From: an uncultured Lachnospiraceae bacterium
Lineage (GTDB): Bacteria; Bacillota; Clostridia; Lachnospirales; Lachnospiraceae
Assembly: GCA_910587765.1 (NCBI GenBank)
Contig: CAJUNR010000013.1
Span: forward strand, 40,032-104,031
Length of the DNA stretch: 64,000 bases
Reading direction: 5' to 3'
Part shown: one piece after another, positions 40,801 to 49,450 of the stretch
How the letters are laid out: every line of letters starts with the position of its first letter
Numbering within the stretch: the first letter of the stretch is position 1
Position numbers and translations under genes: made by a program
Notes under the pieces: model-generated
Seen by the model: the letters and a program-made list of their open reading frames with translations, nothing else
The model's database searches: none
Told to the model about the DNA's origin: nothing

Positions 40801-43348
40801 GGACGCGGAAGAAAGCGCTGACAAGAAGGAGGAAGTTCCGCAGAAGAGCGCCGCCGGACAGGAGAAGCAGCCGGAAGCGTCCGAAAACGGTCAGAAGCCG
40901 GAAGAGGACGGTGAGGAGCGGGTATTCTTCACAGACCTGCAGGAAGAAGAGCCGGAAGACACGCAGACGGCGCCCCGGAATGAGACGGCGATTAAGCTTG
41001 CGGTCTTCACCAGGGATATGACAGAGGTGGCGAAAGTAGAGGTGGGCGAGGACGTCGACGGGCAGACGGAGGCGGAATTTGAGTTGCCGGCGGCGGAGGC
41101 GGGCGCGAAGTCCGAAACCTTTGCGGTGAGCACAACTTCTTCGGTAAACCCAAAGTTCAAAGTGCAGTATTACGCGAATCTGAACACACATCTGAAGAAA
41201 GACGATCCTTTGGCGAGCGGAGCAAACGCGCTGCCGGTCATTGACACCAGCGGAAAGAAACTTCCGCAGATGAGCGGGGGCAGGGAGATCCCACCGAATG
41301 ATAACCCGATCAGGAACCTCTATCTGGACGCAAATGGAAATGTGCTGACACGGAAGGTTCCGACTGAGGTGTATGACGCCAGATCGTACGAGTACTTCAA
41401 AGCTCCGTCGATCAAATATGTCGATGCTCTGATCGACAACAACGGTTATACTCTGAGCGAAATCTGGGTGCTGAAAGAGGGAGCGGACGAGAAAAGTACA
41501 GACCGCGACGACTGGACGATTTATCCGTATAGTGAAAACCTGCATTTTACGAACCGGGAAGTGTCGGTCGAGGGTCCCGCACAGTATTTGTGGCTGGAGG
41601 ACGGGGCGGTTCTCCGGTTTGTGTACGAGGCGGAACCTGTGGAGACGGCGGCCGCTTCGGCGGCGTTTTATGACTACGATATCAGTAACGGTTATATTTA
41701 TTCGGATGCAGCAAATGCGAAAACCGGAGGAGTGGGAACAGGGACTTCCAAACAAGGAGACGGAATCTGGTATGCCCATACAGAAAAGTCCGGCATCAAC
41801 AGTGCGGACAATTATTCCGGTACCGGCACGAAACTGGCTTTCGGAAATACAAATACCGGCACAGGACTCGGCGCGGAGACATGGAATGGGCAGTCCCTGA
41901 ACAAGGCAAACCTTCTGAGTTATAAAATCTGTACGTTTGGTCTTGTAAAAGGTCTGGATGAAAACGGCAGGATTATATATGCGGACGGCGTCGATGCGCC
42001 CAAACTGTTTAACGAAGAAACGGATCCTAAAAATCCGGTCATCGGAAAGACCGCTTACGACGACTATTCGCTGCAGTTCAACCGCGTCGGAGATACCTAT
42101 ACGCTTTCCTCCGTTACGGGGACGAACGTGGCCGGACTGGAGTCTTTCCATCATCCGCAGAGCGGGAACCGGGCGCCGTACACGCACATATGGACCAATG
42201 ATTTCTGGCCCATGGATTCGGCGCCTTCCTTCGGCGCAGACGGGCACGACCTCAAATTCGGTGCTTATGACAAGGTTCAGAATAGATCGTTTGGCCCGGG
42301 TCAGTATGATAAGTTTCCGGAGGCTGATGACGGGAAAGACCACAACAGCTTCTTCGGCATGCACTATCAGGTTCAGTTTGAACTGGATGCCGATTACGTC
42401 GGACCGCTGGAATATTATTTCTTCGGCGACGACGATATGTGGGTGTTCCTGGACGGCGAGCTTGTCTGCGATATCGGAGGCGTCCATTCCGCAGTAGGCG
42501 AGTATGTGAACCTGTGGGATTATCTGGAGGGTGAGCATGAAGAGCTGAAGGCCGCACAAGAAAGCAGGCCGAATGAGACGGTCAAGAAGACGCACACGCT
42601 GAGCTTTTTCTACACCGAGCGGGGAGCGTCCGGTTCTACCTGCTGGATGCAGTTTACCCTTCCGTCGGTGTCCAACATAGAGCCGGAAGTGAAAAACACG
42701 GATTACGGACATCTGAAGATCAGCAAAAAAGTGCAGGCAATCAACGGTGAGAACGGAGAGGTGAAAGACTACGATACAGGAGATACCTTCCGCTTCCGGC
42801 TTACGCTTACGAGCCAAGACGGCTCCCAGCAGCCCGACGACTATGCGTACACGATCTATGAGGAACGCCCGGGCGACGGTGCAGAAGAGGGAGAGGGCGG
42901 AGTGCAGGAAGGCGATTCCGGCCTTGTGGAGTGGGAGATCGACAAGGGCGACGGCAAGATCACGAACGGAGCCACTTTTGAGCTGAAGGCGGGGCAGTAC
43001 ATCTGGGTGAAATACATCCCGCCGGGAACGACCTACACTGTAACGGAAGAAAGCGGTGTCGTGCTGGCGGACGGTACGGTGGGAGAAGGGGAGTTCACTT
43101 ATGAGACGGAAATCGACGGAACACCCAGTCCCGACCGCACGGCTTCGGGGGCGATCTCCTCAGGCGCTACAAACGAGGTGAATTATGTAAATAAATTTCA
43201 CATTTATACGCTGCCCAAAACGGGCGGCCCGGGATGGTTTCTGTATACAATAGCAGGCGCCGGATGCATCCTGCTGTCCGGCACGGGGCTTATGTATAGA
43301 AAAAAATTCAGAGGAAGGAGGGTGCGGGGTTCTCTTGAATCTGAATGA
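37847..43348 (+). CDS. Giant LPKTG-anchored adhesin with Cys/His repeats and a fibro-slime domain
   Basis: An 1833-residue surface protein. Order: N-terminal signal/membrane helix (WLSVFLCLAFVVALGTVAAL); residues about 55-490 with 19 units of the form HxHxxxCY...LxCG; a region with KKEKTEIEPAAPVTLTI; two low-complexity linkers rich in KDG/ES/GQTP repeats; a stretch with KFKVQYYANLNTHL and GYTLSEIWVLKEG; a fibro-slime domain (YYFFGDDDMWVFLDGELVCD, about residue 1525, then LSFFYTERGASGSTC); a CnaB/SpaA-like domain (DTFRFRLTLTSQDGS, YIPPGTTYTVTEE); and LPKTGG, helix, basic tail. It is probably the tip or shaft adhesin of the pilus made with the next two genes. The GTG at 37847 has AAGGAGG eight bases upstream; ATG 37826 does not. 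Confidence 0.9.
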   Translation: MDSGFLSQAARFLQEQKKYKRWLSVFLCLAFVVALGTVAALKLYGQAMTHKVKVLDCSYELHEHTEDCREDGELVCGYADYVVHTHNDDCRDADGKLICPLEECEIHEHEDSCYEEEEVLVCGQEETEEKKGHIHTDDCYASDQGDLICKKEEHEHSDKCEEETLVCKESEHVHTDGCYEETLICEEDGEDHKHDSGCYEEELSCGEKEHEHTDACYEQKQVCGLEAHKHTDACYEESRELICTKEEAEDASGHRHTSQCYKKEKTLVCGKLELHTHDDGCYDEDSFDEDGILKEGSVPVCGIPQLKEHVHNELCFKTVELTKEEVEGLNAGASLHVHGDDCYDEEGNVICGHDVTHLHSLSCYDEEGHLICGGGKGHEHDADCYDEEGNVVCGYKDAKDHEHDAGCYDGEELICGYEGVRDHEHDAGCYDEERKLICGYEGVRDHEHDAACYDADGILICGYEGAEDHVHGEACYDEEQKLICGYRVQEVYDCSKQFAGENYIVTAKYNEEAKIPEKAVLLAEQITPENDGEHYADREAQYRELMEDENASMRALLKIGFYVEDEEKKEKTEIEPAAPVTLTIQFLDEDGLAEGNPITVIHFAEDGVEKLDGGKAENDSTTFQMESFSEIAIGYGPEEPREIETAEDGTRRLHLSDSFEYVNDALRLLFHVEGDAVLPGTGSVSSGSAPGEERTLSSNEARSADGSGLSAESETSPSGRTDAKDKTAASVQAPAKDGTESAGQTPAKEGNESSGQTPVKDGNEPTGQTPAEDGNEAWGQTPARGGTESDGRTSTEDSAAAPETEGADSQPEQNLPQLRFTVEPVEPSSEKYREFASRIGDSDAMEELLRMQVFSYSLSYGEEVLDLSECRITVEMAMTETLEEYAKESITTAVDFLRANDGALMLLEEGAASSAGHGLKKDETAAPGKNPKENGTDSAGYDPKEDGTDSAGHDPEKDEAAFAQPDMKKDEAADAAAEASPDAAKDAEESADKKEEVPQKSAAGQEKQPEASENGQKPEEDGEERVFFTDLQEEEPEDTQTAPRNETAIKLAVFTRDMTEVAKVEVGEDVDGQTEAEFELPAAEAGAKSETFAVSTTSSVNPKFKVQYYANLNTHLKKDDPLASGANALPVIDTSGKKLPQMSGGREIPPNDNPIRNLYLDANGNVLTRKVPTEVYDARSYEYFKAPSIKYVDALIDNNGYTLSEIWVLKEGADEKSTDRDDWTIYPYSENLHFTNREVSVEGPAQYLWLEDGAVLRFVYEAEPVETAAASAAFYDYDISNGYIYSDAANAKTGGVGTGTSKQGDGIWYAHTEKSGINSADNYSGTGTKLAFGNTNTGTGLGAETWNGQSLNKANLLSYKICTFGLVKGLDENGRIIYADGVDAPKLFNEETDPKNPVIGKTAYDDYSLQFNRVGDTYTLSSVTGTNVAGLESFHHPQSGNRAPYTHIWTNDFWPMDSAPSFGADGHDLKFGAYDKVQNRSFGPGQYDKFPEADDGKDHNSFFGMHYQVQFELDADYVGPLEYYFFGDDDMWVFLDGELVCDIGGVHSAVGEYVNLWDYLEGEHEELKAAQESRPNETVKKTHTLSFFYTERGASGSTCWMQFTLPSVSNIEPEVKNTDYGHLKISKKVQAINGENGEVKDYDTGDTFRFRLTLTSQDGSQQPDDYAYTIYEERPGDGAEEGEGGVQEGDSGLVEWEIDKGDGKITNGATFELKAGQYIWVKYIPPGTTYTVTEESGVVLADGTVGEGEFTYETEIDGTPSPDRTASGAISSGATNEVNYVNKFHIYTLPKTGGPGWFLYTIAGAGCILLSGTGLMYRKKFRGRRVRGSLESE
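38010..39310 (+). repeat. Array of 19 Cys/His repeats inside the adhesin
   Basis: About 1.3 kb encoding 19 HxHxxxC units with 20-45-residue spacing. The last six units are nearly identical (DHEHDAGCYD, LICGYEG), also at DNA level (GATCACGAGCACGATGCGG recurs), which points to recent duplication. Pairs of His and Cys at fixed spacing suggest metal binding, or disulfides after export. Confidence 0.85.
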
Positions 43349-43435
43349 GGATGCGGACCGGCAGAGTCTGTCGGTTCCGGGGAATCGTTTCAAAACAGCA
43401 AATAAAAATGAAAAAAGGAAAAGGAGGATGAGTTT

Positions 43436-44929
43436 ATGAAACGAATTCAGAGAGTTGCCAGCCTCTTACTGGCAATGGTTATGGTTTTTGCCATGACGGT
43501 TACAGCATTTGCATCGGGCGGAGACGTTCCGGAAAACCCGCCGGCAGGAGAAACCGGCAGATACAAGATCTATCAGATCTTCACCGGCACATTCGCGGAT
43601 GGAGAACTCTCCAGCAATGTGAAATGGGGGCAAAACGGTACGGGAACCGAAGGCGAACCCGTTTCTCAGGACATTCTGGATGAGCTGGCAGCGGTCAGCG
43701 CTCCCGGAAATACCGATGCGCAGAAACTGGCGGTCATTGAAAAGTATTGCGATCAGACCGGCACGCCGATTGCACAGGGAAACAGTACTGAATACCCCAA
43801 TCTGGCGTCCGGTTACTACCTGATCGTCGACGAAGGAACCGGGGCAGAAGGCGAAGAAACGAGCACCGCGATTGCCAGAGTCACCGACGGCACACTCAAG
43901 TTTGTCCCCAAGGTAAACAGCGAGCCGGTTCCGGATAAGAAGGTTCAGGATAAAGATGATTCTGTTTCTGCAAATTCGGCAGACGAATCGTGGCAGAAAG
44001 CTGCAGATTATGATATCGGCGACGAGATTCCGTTCCTGCTGACAGCGACTCTGCCTGCGACGGTAGCCAACTACGATACCTACTATCTGGCGTTTGTGGA
44101 TACGCTTTCCGCAGGCCTGGATTATGTGGAAAACAGCGCAGTGGTGAAGGTGGGCGAAACTGTGCTCACAGAAGGCTATACTCTGACTTATGAGGAGCAT
44201 GTACTGAAGATCGAGTTCACGGATGTAAAGGCAGCTCCGGTGAGTGCAACGGCAGGTTCGGTTATAACAGTAGAGTACAAGGCGAAGCTGAATGGAAACG
44301 CCAGCTTCGGCGAGAACGGTAACGTCAACGAATTCCGTCTGGATTATACCAACGGCGATGGAACGACCGGTTCGACTCCGCCTGTGACCGCGGTTGTGTT
44401 TACCTTCAAGACGGTAGTTAACAAGGTGAAGGACGACGAGACGACAGAAAGCAAAACAAGTCCGCTGGAAGGCGCGGAGTTCACCCTGAATAAACTTGAG
44501 AATGGAGAGTGGAAGCAGGTTAAAGAGTTTAAAAACGCGGATGGTACGCTGACCAGTTTCAGTTTTGACGGTCTGGACGCGGGACGTTATCAACTGGTGG
44601 AGAGCAAGGTTCCGGACGGCTACAACAGCATCGATCCGATCTACTTCACGATTGAGGCGACGCATACTGCGGACGAAGCCGGAAAGATCACTCTCACACT
44701 GGATGTCTATGAGACCGACGAGAACGGCGTGAAACTGACGGAGAACAAGACCGCAGAATTCACGACTACGCTTACGGACGGCACCGCGACCACGGACATC
44801 GTCAACAAGCAGGGCGCGCTGCTTCCCTCCACCGGCGGTATCGGTACCACGATCTTCTACGTGGTCGGCGGTATTCTGGTTGTCGTAGCGGGCGTACTGC
44901 TGGTGACCAGAAGACGGATGTCCCGCTAA
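43436..44929 (+). CDS. LPSTG-anchored major pilin (SpaA/SpaH-like)
   Basis: A 497-residue pilin: signal peptide (cleavage after TVTAFA), a domain with NGTGTEGEPVSQDILDEL and ASGYYLIVDEG, a possible linking Lys in KFVPKVN, a middle domain with DTLSAGLDYVENSAVV, and a CnaB domain with LEGAEFTLNKLENG and the E-box YQLVESKVPDGY. It ends LPSTGGIG, helix, RRRMSR. Sortase C would join these subunits through the LPST Thr and a Lys. Its position before srtC is the standard backbone-pilin position. Confidence 0.93.
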   Translation: MKRIQRVASLLLAMVMVFAMTVTAFASGGDVPENPPAGETGRYKIYQIFTGTFADGELSSNVKWGQNGTGTEGEPVSQDILDELAAVSAPGNTDAQKLAVIEKYCDQTGTPIAQGNSTEYPNLASGYYLIVDEGTGAEGEETSTAIARVTDGTLKFVPKVNSEPVPDKKVQDKDDSVSANSADESWQKAADYDIGDEIPFLLTATLPATVANYDTYYLAFVDTLSAGLDYVENSAVVKVGETVLTEGYTLTYEEHVLKIEFTDVKAAPVSATAGSVITVEYKAKLNGNASFGENGNVNEFRLDYTNGDGTTGSTPPVTAVVFTFKTVVNKVKDDETTESKTSPLEGAEFTLNKLENGEWKQVKEFKNADGTLTSFSFDGLDAGRYQLVESKVPDGYNSIDPIYFTIEATHTADEAGKITLTLDVYETDENGVKLTENKTAEFTTTLTDGTATTDIVNKQGALLPSTGGIGTTIFYVVGGILVVVAGVLLVTRRRMSR

Positions 44930-44941
44930 GCAGGGAGTACG

Positions 44942-45059
44942 GTACGTATATTTTTCAGAACGTACATAGAGAACCGCATATTCATTATGCAGAACGATTT
45001 TCCGGGGACGGGAGGGTCCGTCCCCGGTATGCCGCACGAGCTGACACCTTCCCGTGGTG
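44942..45059 (+). promoter_or_regulatory. Hairpins between pilin and sortase genes
   Basis: CCGGGGACGG (45002-45011) pairs perfectly with CCGTCCCCGG (45018-45027); GTACGT/ACGTAC arms sit at about 44942-44965, and CCGCAC...CACC with GGTG...GCGG form another stem near 45032-45060. No T-run follows, so they are more likely to stabilise the pilin message or limit sortase expression than to end transcription fully. Confidence 0.5.
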
Positions 45060-45143
45060 TGCGGTGAGCAACGGACCAAAGGTCCGGCAGACGTCAGCAG
45101 ACCGGTAAGAATCATACCGTATTAACTTACTGTGGGGCAGCCT

Positions 45144-46043
45144 ATGAAAAAAGGAAAAAAGGCCGAGGAGAAGGAGATCCGCGAGAAAAAAGGACCTTCC
45201 CTGACAACAATCATATTGGTCGTGATATTGCTGGCAGGTGTAGCGATCTTACTCTATCCGTCGGTCAGCGACTGGTGGAACTCCATGCATGCCACACGGG
45301 CGATTGCTGGCTACGTGACGGCGGTGCAGGATCTGTCGGCCGACGAGCGGGAGCAGATTCTGGAAGCGGCAAAGGCCTATAACGAATCGCTTCCGAACGG
45401 TGTTGATTTTGAACTCACGGAAGAAGAATACGAACAATATAAAAACATTCTGGATATTACCGGTACCGGAATCATGGGTTATGTCCAGATATCGGCCATC
45501 GGGGTAAATCTGCCGATCTACCATACGGTAGAAGAGAGCGTGCTGCAGATTGCCGTGGGCCATATTCCCGGTTCTTCGCTGCCGGTCGGCGGAAAGAGGA
45601 CCCACAGCGTACTGTCCGGCCACCGGGGCCTTCCGAGTGCGAAACTGTTCTCGGATCTGGATCAGATGTCGGAGGGAGATACCTTTACCGTGAATGTGAT
45701 GGATGAAACCATCACCTACATGGTGGACCAGATCCGGATTGTGCTGCCGGAGGAAGTAAGCGATCTGGCGATTCAGGAGGACCGGGATTACTGCACGCTG
45801 GTCACCTGTACTCCATATGGGATCAATACCCATCGGATGCTGGTGAGAGGCCGGCGGATCGACAACATTGCCGGGGAAGTGGTTGTGGCGGCGGAGGCGG
45901 TGCGCATTCCGACGTACATCGTGATTCCGGCGGTGGGGATTCCGATGCTTTTCGTGGCCCTTCTGATCATGCTGATCTATTACCGCATCGTGGGACCGGG
46001 GAAGACGGAGAAGGAGATTCTGGAAGAATTGAGGAAACGTTAA
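45144..46043 (+). CDS. Class C sortase (pilin polymerase)
   Basis: A 299-residue membrane enzyme with helices at both ends, as usual for class C. Active-site residues: His in SVLSGHRGLP, Cys in TLVTCTPYGINTHR and Arg in RMLVRGRRI. It cross-links the LPxTG pilins encoded just upstream. The N-terminal lid motif DPW/DPF/DPY that plugs the active site in many class C sortases is not seen before GIMGYVQI. ATG 45144 is preferred to GTG 45132. Confidence 0.93.
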   Translation: MKKGKKAEEKEIREKKGPSLTTIILVVILLAGVAILLYPSVSDWWNSMHATRAIAGYVTAVQDLSADEREQILEAAKAYNESLPNGVDFELTEEEYEQYKNILDITGTGIMGYVQISAIGVNLPIYHTVEESVLQIAVGHIPGSSLPVGGKRTHSVLSGHRGLPSAKLFSDLDQMSEGDTFTVNVMDETITYMVDQIRIVLPEEVSDLAIQEDRDYCTLVTCTPYGINTHRMLVRGRRIDNIAGEVVVAAEAVRIPTYIVIPAVGIPMLFVALLIMLIYYRIVGPGKTEKEILEELRKR

Positions 46044-46152
46044 ACGGATCCCTGCGGGGAAGGTCCGGAAGGAGGATGCGCCGGCGCCGGGCGTCCGGGA
46101 GTGAAACGCAGCCGAAAGGGCGTCGGCAGAAGGATAACAGGAGGATGCAGGT

Positions 46153-47310
46153 TTGAAGATGAGACAGAAAGACAGCCGGAAACGGACCGGCAAAAGAGGA
46201 TTATGTCTGCTGACTGCGCTGTTTCTTGCGGCGGGCATCCTGGGAACGGCGCCTGTCCCGGGCAGCGCGGCGGCAAAGCAGCCGGATTTGACGAGGACGG
46301 ACGGCTCCATCGTCTTTGAGCCGGCGGCTCCGGGCAGCGATTATGCAGCGGAGCTGGAGAAGGCGGATATTGTATACGATGTGTACCGGATCGCGGAGGC
46401 GGAGGCCGGCTCTGCGGCCGGCCGGTACACGTACCGGTTCCTGGAGCCGTATCAGCCGCTGGAGGCTGAATACCGGAAGGGGCTGGACAATGACGGCTGG
46501 GCGGAACTGGCGCAGAAAGCGATGGCAATAGCGATTTCAGGCGGCGAGGCGCCGGTCCGGGAGGGCGTGACGGAGGCGAAGGAGCTTGGCTGCGGTCTGT
46601 ATCTGGTGATCACCCGCAGCGCTAAAAACCGTCAGGGCGATGTTTTGCACTATACGGACAGCGATTCCTATGTGGTGAAGGGAGAGAACGCGGACGGGAC
46701 GCCGAGGCTTGACTCCGTCGTGGAGGCGGGAGACAACGCCTATGCGTTTGCGCCGGTGCTGGTCTCCCTGCCCGGTCTGGAACCGGGAGAGGGGGAAGAG
46801 GACAGCGGCGAGTGGCTGTACCGGCTGACCGTTGACATGAAGCCGGAGCAGGTCCGTTATGGTTATCTGAAACTGATCAAAAATCTGGAAAGCTTTGAGA
46901 CGCACGATCCCGCTACCTTCGTATTTGAGATCCGGGCGGTGACCGGCGGGGAGGACGGCAGTCCGGAACAGGTAGTCTACAGCGATGTTGTCACCATCAC
47001 CTTTACGGAACCGGGACAGCAGTCACTGCTTGTAGGACCGATTCCGGTCGGGGCGAGAGTGACGGTCACGGAGGTGTACTCCGGCATTTCCTACACGCAG
47101 GTGTCCGCACCGTCGGAGCCGGTGGTAATCGAGGCGGGCAGGATCGCGGAATACCCGTTTACGAACCGCTACGAGGGGCGCAATTCCCACGGCGGAGCGA
47201 TCGTCAATCATTTTGAATATCAGTCCGGAGACTGGAAATGGACTCAGATCGAAGGCGGCACGTCGGCAGGAGCGGAGGCTTCGGCAGGAGAGGATGGAGG
47301 GCGGCAGTGA
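46153..47310 (+). CDS. Secreted SpaA/CnaB-like protein without sorting signal
   Basis: A 385-residue exported protein: basic n-region, hydrophobic helix (LCLLTALFLAAGILGTAP), a domain resembling pilin N-domains (DIVYDVYRIAEAEAG, KELGCGLYLVITRS), and a CnaB-like domain (YGYLKLIKNLESFETHDPATFVFEI, VPVGA-type loop at PIPVGARVTVTEVYSG). It ends VNHFEYQSGDWKWTQIEGG and a polar tail, with no LPxTG. TTG start at 46153 eight bases after AGGAGG. It may be a minor subunit joining the fibre to the following TasA-like proteins. The stop overlaps the next start (TGATG). Confidence 0.75.
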   Translation: MKMRQKDSRKRTGKRGLCLLTALFLAAGILGTAPVPGSAAAKQPDLTRTDGSIVFEPAAPGSDYAAELEKADIVYDVYRIAEAEAGSAAGRYTYRFLEPYQPLEAEYRKGLDNDGWAELAQKAMAIAISGGEAPVREGVTEAKELGCGLYLVITRSAKNRQGDVLHYTDSDSYVVKGENADGTPRLDSVVEAGDNAYAFAPVLVSLPGLEPGEGEEDSGEWLYRLTVDMKPEQVRYGYLKLIKNLESFETHDPATFVFEIRAVTGGEDGSPEQVVYSDVVTITFTEPGQQSLLVGPIPVGARVTVTEVYSGISYTQVSAPSEPVVIEAGRIAEYPFTNRYEGRNSHGGAIVNHFEYQSGDWKWTQIEGGTSAGAEASAGEDGGRQ

Positions 47311-47843
47311 TGAAGAAGAGAAAGGTACTGTTGTACGCGTCGGTCGTCTGTCTTGTTCTGAGCGCCGCCATGGACAGCGCATGGGCGTATTTTACGACGT
47401 ATACAACGGCGGCGGGCGGGTATCCGATCCATCTGGGAGATGAGACAAAGATTGAGGAGGATTTTTCCGCCTGGACGAAACATGTGAAGATCACCAGCCG
47501 GGAGGACTCTATGCCGGTCTACGTCAGGGCCAGGGCGTTCTGCGGCAGCGAATATGAGCTGGTATACGGCGGCAGCTCCAAATGGTCCCCGGGCGGGGAC
47601 GGCTATTACTATTACAGCGACATCCTCTACGGCGGGGAGACGACGGAAGAGCTCGAGGTGAAGATCGGCAACATTCCGGAATCCGCGAAAGACAAGGACA
47701 GCTTCAACGTGGTCGTCATCTATGAGACGACGCCGGTTCTGTACCGGGACGACGGCAGTCCGTACGCGGACTGGGAGGCCAAAGTGGTGGCCGAAAGCGC
47801 GCCGGAGGCCGGGCGCGCGGCGGGAAGGAACGCGCGGGCATGA
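47310..47843 (+). CDS. TasA/CalY-like secreted protein, short
   Basis: A 177-residue protein with a SipW-type signal peptide: KKRKVLLYASVVCLVLSAA, then AWAYFTTYTTAAGGYPIHLG, where cleavage before an aromatic YFT is typical of SipW substrates. The rest is a small beta-rich domain (EDFSAWTKHVKITSRED, MPVYVRARAFCG, IPESAKDKDSFNVVVIYETTPV). It overlaps the preceding stop by one base. Inferred fibre or camelysin-like component. Confidence 0.7.
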   Translation: MKKRKVLLYASVVCLVLSAAMDSAWAYFTTYTTAAGGYPIHLGDETKIEEDFSAWTKHVKITSREDSMPVYVRARAFCGSEYELVYGGSSKWSPGGDGYYYYSDILYGGETTEELEVKIGNIPESAKDKDSFNVVVIYETTPVLYRDDGSPYADWEAKVVAESAPEAGRAAGRNARA

Positions 47844-47871
47844 CAGGAACAGGAAGAAAGGGGATGAAAGG

Positions 47872-48654
47872 ATGAGCAGGATAAAGAGATTTCTGACCTC
47901 CTCCGCCGGCACGCTGACGCTTTTCGCGCTGGCGGTGGGGCTTTTGCTTTTTTCCTCCGTGGGGGGTGCGCGGGCGGCTCTGACTTACTATTCGGAGACT
48001 TACACTTCCCGCGTGCAGATGTACGACATCGGCGTGAGCCTGGTGGAGAACGGAACCGTGGTCGCTTCGCGGGATTATGATACAAAGAAAAATGACGGTT
48101 CGTGGAAAATCAACGCGGGACAGTCCGGCGTTCTTCTTGGAAATCTGCTGAAAGAAGGCGAGAGTTTCCGGGTGGGCGTGGAATATCCGGAGGAGCTGGC
48201 GGTCAAAAACAGCGGGACCATCAACCAGTATGTGCGCGTCAATCTCTACCGCTACTGGCTGGATGAGAAGGGGGAGAAGCTGACGACCCTTTCTCCGGAG
48301 CTGATTGATCTGGAACTGGATACGGGCGGCGGCTGGATCCTCGACGAGGAGGCTTCCGATACGGCGGAGCGCACGGTGCTCTATTATAACCGGGCGCTGG
48401 GGGCGGGCGAGACCAGCCGGCCTTTTGCCAGAAGTCTGAGGATTGACACCGGCGTGGCGGCGTCGGTCACCCAGACCAGGGAAGAGACCGGGAACGGGAC
48501 GAAGATCACGACCACCTATGATTACGACGGCGTCCGCTTCTTTGTGGAAGCGACGGTCGACGCGGTGCAGGAGCACAACGCGCAGGATGCGATTCTCAGC
48601 GCCTGGGGGCGCAGGGTAGCGGTCAGCAGCGGAGGGATTCTGAGCTTGAGATGA
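47872..48654 (+). CDS. TasA-family-like secreted protein
   Basis: A 260-residue protein: signal peptide with GTLTLFALAVGLLLFSS, then ARAALTYYSETYTSRVQMYDIG, again the aromatic start and acidic/aromatic strand of TasA/CalY-type proteins. The body holds EYPEELAVKNSGTINQYVRV (typical of the TasA jelly roll) and DGVRFFVEATVDAVQEHNAQ near the C-terminus. No sorting signal. Part of the run of five secreted proteins before sipW. Confidence 0.72.
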   Translation: MSRIKRFLTSSAGTLTLFALAVGLLLFSSVGGARAALTYYSETYTSRVQMYDIGVSLVENGTVVASRDYDTKKNDGSWKINAGQSGVLLGNLLKEGESFRVGVEYPEELAVKNSGTINQYVRVNLYRYWLDEKGEKLTTLSPELIDLELDTGGGWILDEEASDTAERTVLYYNRALGAGETSRPFARSLRIDTGVAASVTQTREETGNGTKITTTYDYDGVRFFVEATVDAVQEHNAQDAILSAWGRRVAVSSGGILSLR

Positions 48655-48670
48655 AGAAGGGAGAGAAGAG

Positions 48671-49450
48671 ATGGCGGGAAGGAAGAGAGTCTGTCTGGCG
48701 CTGACGGCCGTACTGCTGGTATCCGCGGGCATGGGAGTCCGTGCGGAAGTCTCCCGCGGCGGTTCGGACTGGCGGGTATCCTTTACGGACAATAACAAGA
48801 TGGTGAGCAATTTTAAGACTTCCGATATCAATGACACCATCTACGGTATGCAGCCGGGAGATCAGGCGGTGATCGAACTGGATCTGAAGAACGACAACAG
48901 CGAGACGACGGACTGGTATATGACCAACAAAGTGCTGTATTCTCTGGAAGACCGCACTTCCAACCGGAATACAGGCGGCGGCGCCTACTCCTACCGGCTG
49001 TCCTACACGGACCGCAAAGGGACGGAGACGGTACTGTTTGACAGCGACACCGTGGGCGGAGACATGCCGAGCGGAAGACGGGAAGGGCTTCGCGAGGCCA
49101 CCGAGGCGCTGGAGGATTATTTTTATCTGGATACCTTGAAGCCCAGAGAGAGCGGGAATGTGGTTCTGCAGGTGGCGCTGGAAGGAGAGACGCAGGGCAA
49201 CGACTATCAGAGCACGCTTGCGGATCTGCAGATGAATTTTGCGGTGGAGTTAAGCAGGGATGACGATCCGGATCCTCTGGGAGGCGAATCTCCCGGACGG
49301 CGGACGTCCTCGCTTGTCCGCACGGGCGACGAAACCGATCTGACTCCTTTTATCACTGCTTCCTGCATCAGCGGAATCCTGCTTCTGATTCTGTCCGTGC
49401 AGGGGCTGTTCCGGAAGAAGAAGGAGGGAGGACAGCATGAGGCTTCATAA
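48671..49450 (+). CDS. TasA-like protein with LVRTGD anchor
   Basis: A 259-residue protein with signal peptide (cleavage near GVRAE), a TasA-like domain with the hallmark IYGMQPGDQAVIELDLKN, and a C-terminal LVRTGDETDLTP followed by a helix and RKKKEGG. The pattern matches a cell-wall sorting signal but with VRTG in place of LPxTG, so a specialised sortase is expected; the class B sortase three genes downstream is the candidate. It overlaps the next gene by 14 bases. Confidence 0.75.
   Translation: MAGRKRVCLALTAVLLVSAGMGVRAEVSRGGSDWRVSFTDNNKMVSNFKTSDINDTIYGMQPGDQAVIELDLKNDNSETTDWYMTNKVLYSLEDRTSNRNTGGGAYSYRLSYTDRKGTETVLFDSDTVGGDMPSGRREGLREATEALEDYFYLDTLKPRESGNVVLQVALEGETQGNDYQSTLADLQMNFAVELSRDDDPDPLGGESPGRRTSSLVRTGDETDLTPFITASCISGILLLILSVQGLFRKKKEGGQHEAS

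Noticed and set aside
40658..42817. Open frame of 719 codons on the minus strand inside the adhesin
   Set aside because: Antisense shadow of a GC-biased gene; no start signal, no recognisable domain.
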